Assembly (NCBI RefSeq): GCF_047511655.1
Contig: NC_133396.1
Span: 131,697,490 to 131,761,489 of the forward strand
Direction: 5' to 3'
DNA length: 64,000 nt
From: Castor canadensis
Taxonomy: Eukaryota > Chordata > Mammalia > Rodentia > Castoridae
The notes under the pieces: model-generated
What the model was told of the DNA's origin: nothing
The model's database searches: none
The model's input: the letters and a program-made list of their open reading frames with translations, nothing else
Position numbers and translations under genes: made by a program
Shown here: piece by piece, positions 61,871 to 64,000 of the stretch
Numbering within the stretch: the first letter of the stretch is position 1
Layout: each line of letters starts with the position of its first letter

Positions 61871-62043
61871 GGGTTGCCAGATAAGGTGTCTAGTTAAATT
61901 TGTATTCAGATATGTGACAATTTTCCAGTGTATAGATATGTCCCAAGTATTGCATACACATTTATACTGAACAAGTTATTTATTTGTGTGAAATTAAAAT
62001 TTAACTACTGTCTTGTGTTTTTATTTATTAAATCTGGCAACCC
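61871..62043. mobile_element. Palindromic MITE (MER53-like)
   Basis: 173-bp element bounded by perfect 12-bp terminal inverted repeats gggttgccagat (61871-61882) and atctggcaaccc (62032-62043). The interior is imperfectly palindromic as well (gtctagttaaattt opposite aatttaactactgtc). No coding capacity; a non-autonomous DNA transposon resembling MER53 from memory. Confidence 0.85.
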
Positions 62044-62081
62044 TACCAGGGCAGAAGAAAATCTTAAAAAATGTTTATTTT

Positions 62082-62175
62082 CCGGATATGTGGCACACGC
62101 TTGTAATCCCACAGTAGGAGGATCTCACGTGTGGGGTCAGCCTAGGCTGCATAGTGAGACTCTGTCTCAAAAAAA
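62082..62175 (+). repeat. B1-like SINE, shortened
   Basis: ggatatgtggcacacgcttg, taatcccacagtaggaggat, catagtgagactctgtctca. Confidence 0.85.
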
Positions 62176-62386
62176 TGAGCCCCCCCAAACAAACAAAATA
62201 ATTCACTCAAAAGTATTTATTAAACATTTCTCCAAAAGGTTGCAATTTGAAGCACATTTTTTTATGTAACATTTCTCCTTTTTGCATCAGCTAAGATGAC
62301 CTGTGTTATGTGACCTATGCAAAACTTCTTTGTGAACTAAAGGCATGTGTACAAGGACTGTGTGCCTGTGCATTAGGAAGAAAGCA

Positions 62387-62481
62387 TGTGCTGGGGGCGT
62401 GACTCAAATGGTAGAGCACCTGCCCAGCAAGTGCAAGGACCTGAGTTTAAATCCCAGTACTGCCAAAAAGAAAAAAAAAAA
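62387..62481 (+). repeat. ID-like SINE with perfect TSD (young)
   Basis: tgctgggggcgtgactcaaa, tgcccagcaagtgcaaggac, ctgagtttaaatcccagtac, A-tail. aggaagaaagca at 62375-62386 and 62482-62493: a 12-bp exact duplication. Confidence 0.96.
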
Positions 62482-62499
62482 AGGAAGAAAGCAAGATTC

Positions 62500-62985
62500 A
62501 AGAGTGTAACACTCATGAGTATGACAACGAAGGCTGTCAGGAGGATGTGAGAGCTATTGTTTTTTCTTCTTTGTTTCAGACTTCTCAACTCCCAGGTTAC
62601 GTTCATTTTTTGCGGGGAGGGGATTGTTTATTATAGTGCATTATTGCAGGATGAACTGAGTAATAAACTTGCCATTGAAGTCCAACCTGTGGATTCCAAG
62701 CCCTTATATGATTTGGCGTTCCCTGCCTCTCCTTTCTCTGATTGCGCTGATGCAAACCTTTTTACACGAACATGTACACGAAATGAGTTGAATTGGAGCT
62801 GAGTGAGAGCAAGAAAAAGAAAAAAGAGTAGAAGCAGAGAGAGGAGACATCACTGTGGAAGGGCGCTGGCTCTGAATTCCTAGTGCCCCTTCAAGGTCAA
62901 AATCAAGGTCACCTTACCAAACCTCTGGTGGTTGTCATTTCTGTTCACACACTTTATTTTTTTATTTTTTTTTTGTTGTTGCTAT
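62500..62985. other. Unique-looking sequence
   Basis: No gene or repeat recognised; 81-codon frame at 62557-62802 lacks a domain. Confidence 0.4.
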
Positions 62986-62994
62986 CCTGAGATT

Positions 62995-63212
62995 GTTTTT
63001 TTTTTTTCTTTTTTTTTTCCTTTTTCTTTTATTATTCATATGTGCATACAAGGCTTGGTTCATTTCTCCCCCCTGCCCCCACCCCCTCCCTTACCACCCA
63101 CTCCGTCCCCTCCCTCTCCCCCCCCTCAATACCCAGCAGAAACTATTTTGCCCTTATCTCTAATTTTGTTGTAGAGAGAGTATAAGCAATAACAGGAAGG
63201 AACAAGGGCCTT
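62995..63212 (-). repeat. Young L1 3' end, inverted, 5' truncated
   Basis: T-rich tail, then gtgcatacaaggcttggttc, a C-rich tract, cagcagaaactattttgccc, gttgtagagagagtataagc. Near-identical to 47945-48140. Confidence 0.88.
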
Positions 63213-63214
63213 TC

Positions 63215-63900
63215 TGCATCACCTCAGGCCTCCTTGGTAGACTGATTGGTGTGGATGTAAGAACAGAGCAGCAGAAGAGAAAATCAGGACAGTGCAGGCA
63301 GAGAAGCAGGGAGAGTCAGAGAGGGTTATTTTAAACCTTTTCTTAAACTTTTCAGGGAAGAAATGAAATGGAAATAAGTACCCCTTCCCCCACCAATAAG
63401 CACAAGTCCCAAGGTGTTGTGTCATCTGCCGATTCTTCCCAGGTCTTGCCAATGACCAATTCAATAAACAAAGTTGTGACAAATGAAACAATTCTTAGAA
63501 CTGGCCTAATGAAATATGTTGTCAAGCAGCTAAGGGAAGGCTATTATCCAACCCCACATTTCTGGAGAAGTGAAAAATTAATATTTTGAAATATTGAGAC
63601 GAGTGACGTGGTTTTGGCCAATTTTTTAATGATAGATAGTTTTTTTTTCATTTTAAAAATGTCCAACATAGATTCAGTCTACTATCTTTTAAGCTTCTTA
63701 TGTCGCTGCTTAGCTGTGTACAACATACAAGTGATATTAAAGGAAGTGTCAGCACAGACAGCTCCATTCCTAAGAAGAGGTTAACAAACATCCAACTTAA
63801 GAGCCCAAAAACATCTGCAAAAATTGCAACAAGCTTGCCAAAAGAGTGTCACTAATATTACAGTCTTTATAGAGAGAGTGGACACACTTTCTTTTTTCTT
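63215..63900. other. Unique-looking sequence
   Basis: No gene or repeat recognised. Confidence 0.4.
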
Positions 63901-63902
63901 CT

Positions 63903-64000
63903 TCTTTTTTTTTTTTTGGTGGTATTAGGGTTTGAACTCAGGGCCTTGCAGGTGCTCTACCACTTGCACCACACCCCCTGCCCTTTTTTGCTTCAGTTAT
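63903..64000 (-). repeat. ID-like SINE (or start of a composite), inverted, cut by window end
   Basis: T15, ggtggtattagggtttgaac, gcaggtgctctaccacttgc. It may continue as a B1-dID beyond the window. Confidence 0.88.

Overview
The window is mammalian nuclear DNA, and it contains no protein-coding gene, rRNA, tRNA gene or CRISPR array that I can support. The longest open frames (up to about 147 codons) lie on inverted SINEs, LINE remnants or chance stretches, and none has a recognisable domain. The interspersed repeats point to a rodent that is neither mouse/rat nor squirrel. The dominant element is a composite SINE: a 7SL-derived B1-like left part ('ctcacacctgtaatcctagc', 'gagatcaggaggat', 'caaatagttc', 'gagaccctatcttgaaaaa') joined to a tRNA-derived ID-like right part ('gtggctcaagtggtagagca', 'gaggccctgagttcaaaccc', 'cagtact'). 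From memory this matches beaver (Castor) or a close castorimorph. That is an inference, and one database search would settle it.

Three SINE classes recur on both strands: the composite (called B1-dID here), solo ID-like copies, and solo B1-like copies. I list about 110 copies. The composites fall into two groups by whether the ID part keeps or lacks roughly 25 nt between its A- and B-box regions. Older layers are MIR, L2 (often in pieces interrupted by SINEs), old L1M-type fragments, DNA-transposon remnants, one palindromic MITE (61871-62043) and two related LTR-like copies (38660-39480, 47085-47560). Younger lineage-specific L1 3' ends lie at 9476-9720, 22010-23030, 24740-24975, 33440-33720, 47945-48365, 53705-54478, 59545-59735 and 62995-63212.

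Layout. 0-20 kb: SINE-dense, with MIR copies near 1.1, 4.7-5.1, 6.2, 15.9-16.2 and 19.7 kb. 20-26 kb: L1 3' ends, including a sense-antisense-sense mosaic at 22.0-23.0 kb. 28.4-30.25 kb: one L2 split by SINEs and carrying a 60-bp tandem duplication. 32.9-33.7 kb: L2 and L1 fragments. 36-40 kb: L1M, LTR and nested SINEs. 43.8-44.8 kb: L2. 45.2-45.66 kb: a candidate retrocopy with poly(A) signal and tail. 47-48.6 kb: LTR and L1. 52.4-56.2 kb: L2, L1, and a four-layer nest (L1M, DNA element, two SINEs). 58.9-59.7 kb: L2 and an L1 tail. 61.9-62.05 kb: MITE. 63 kb: young L1 end. The rest is unique-looking sequence, intergenic or a large intron; the sequence alone cannot say which.

Boundaries are estimated by eye, usually within about 10 bp, and wider for old elements. 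Family names are recalled from known consensus sequences, not computed.
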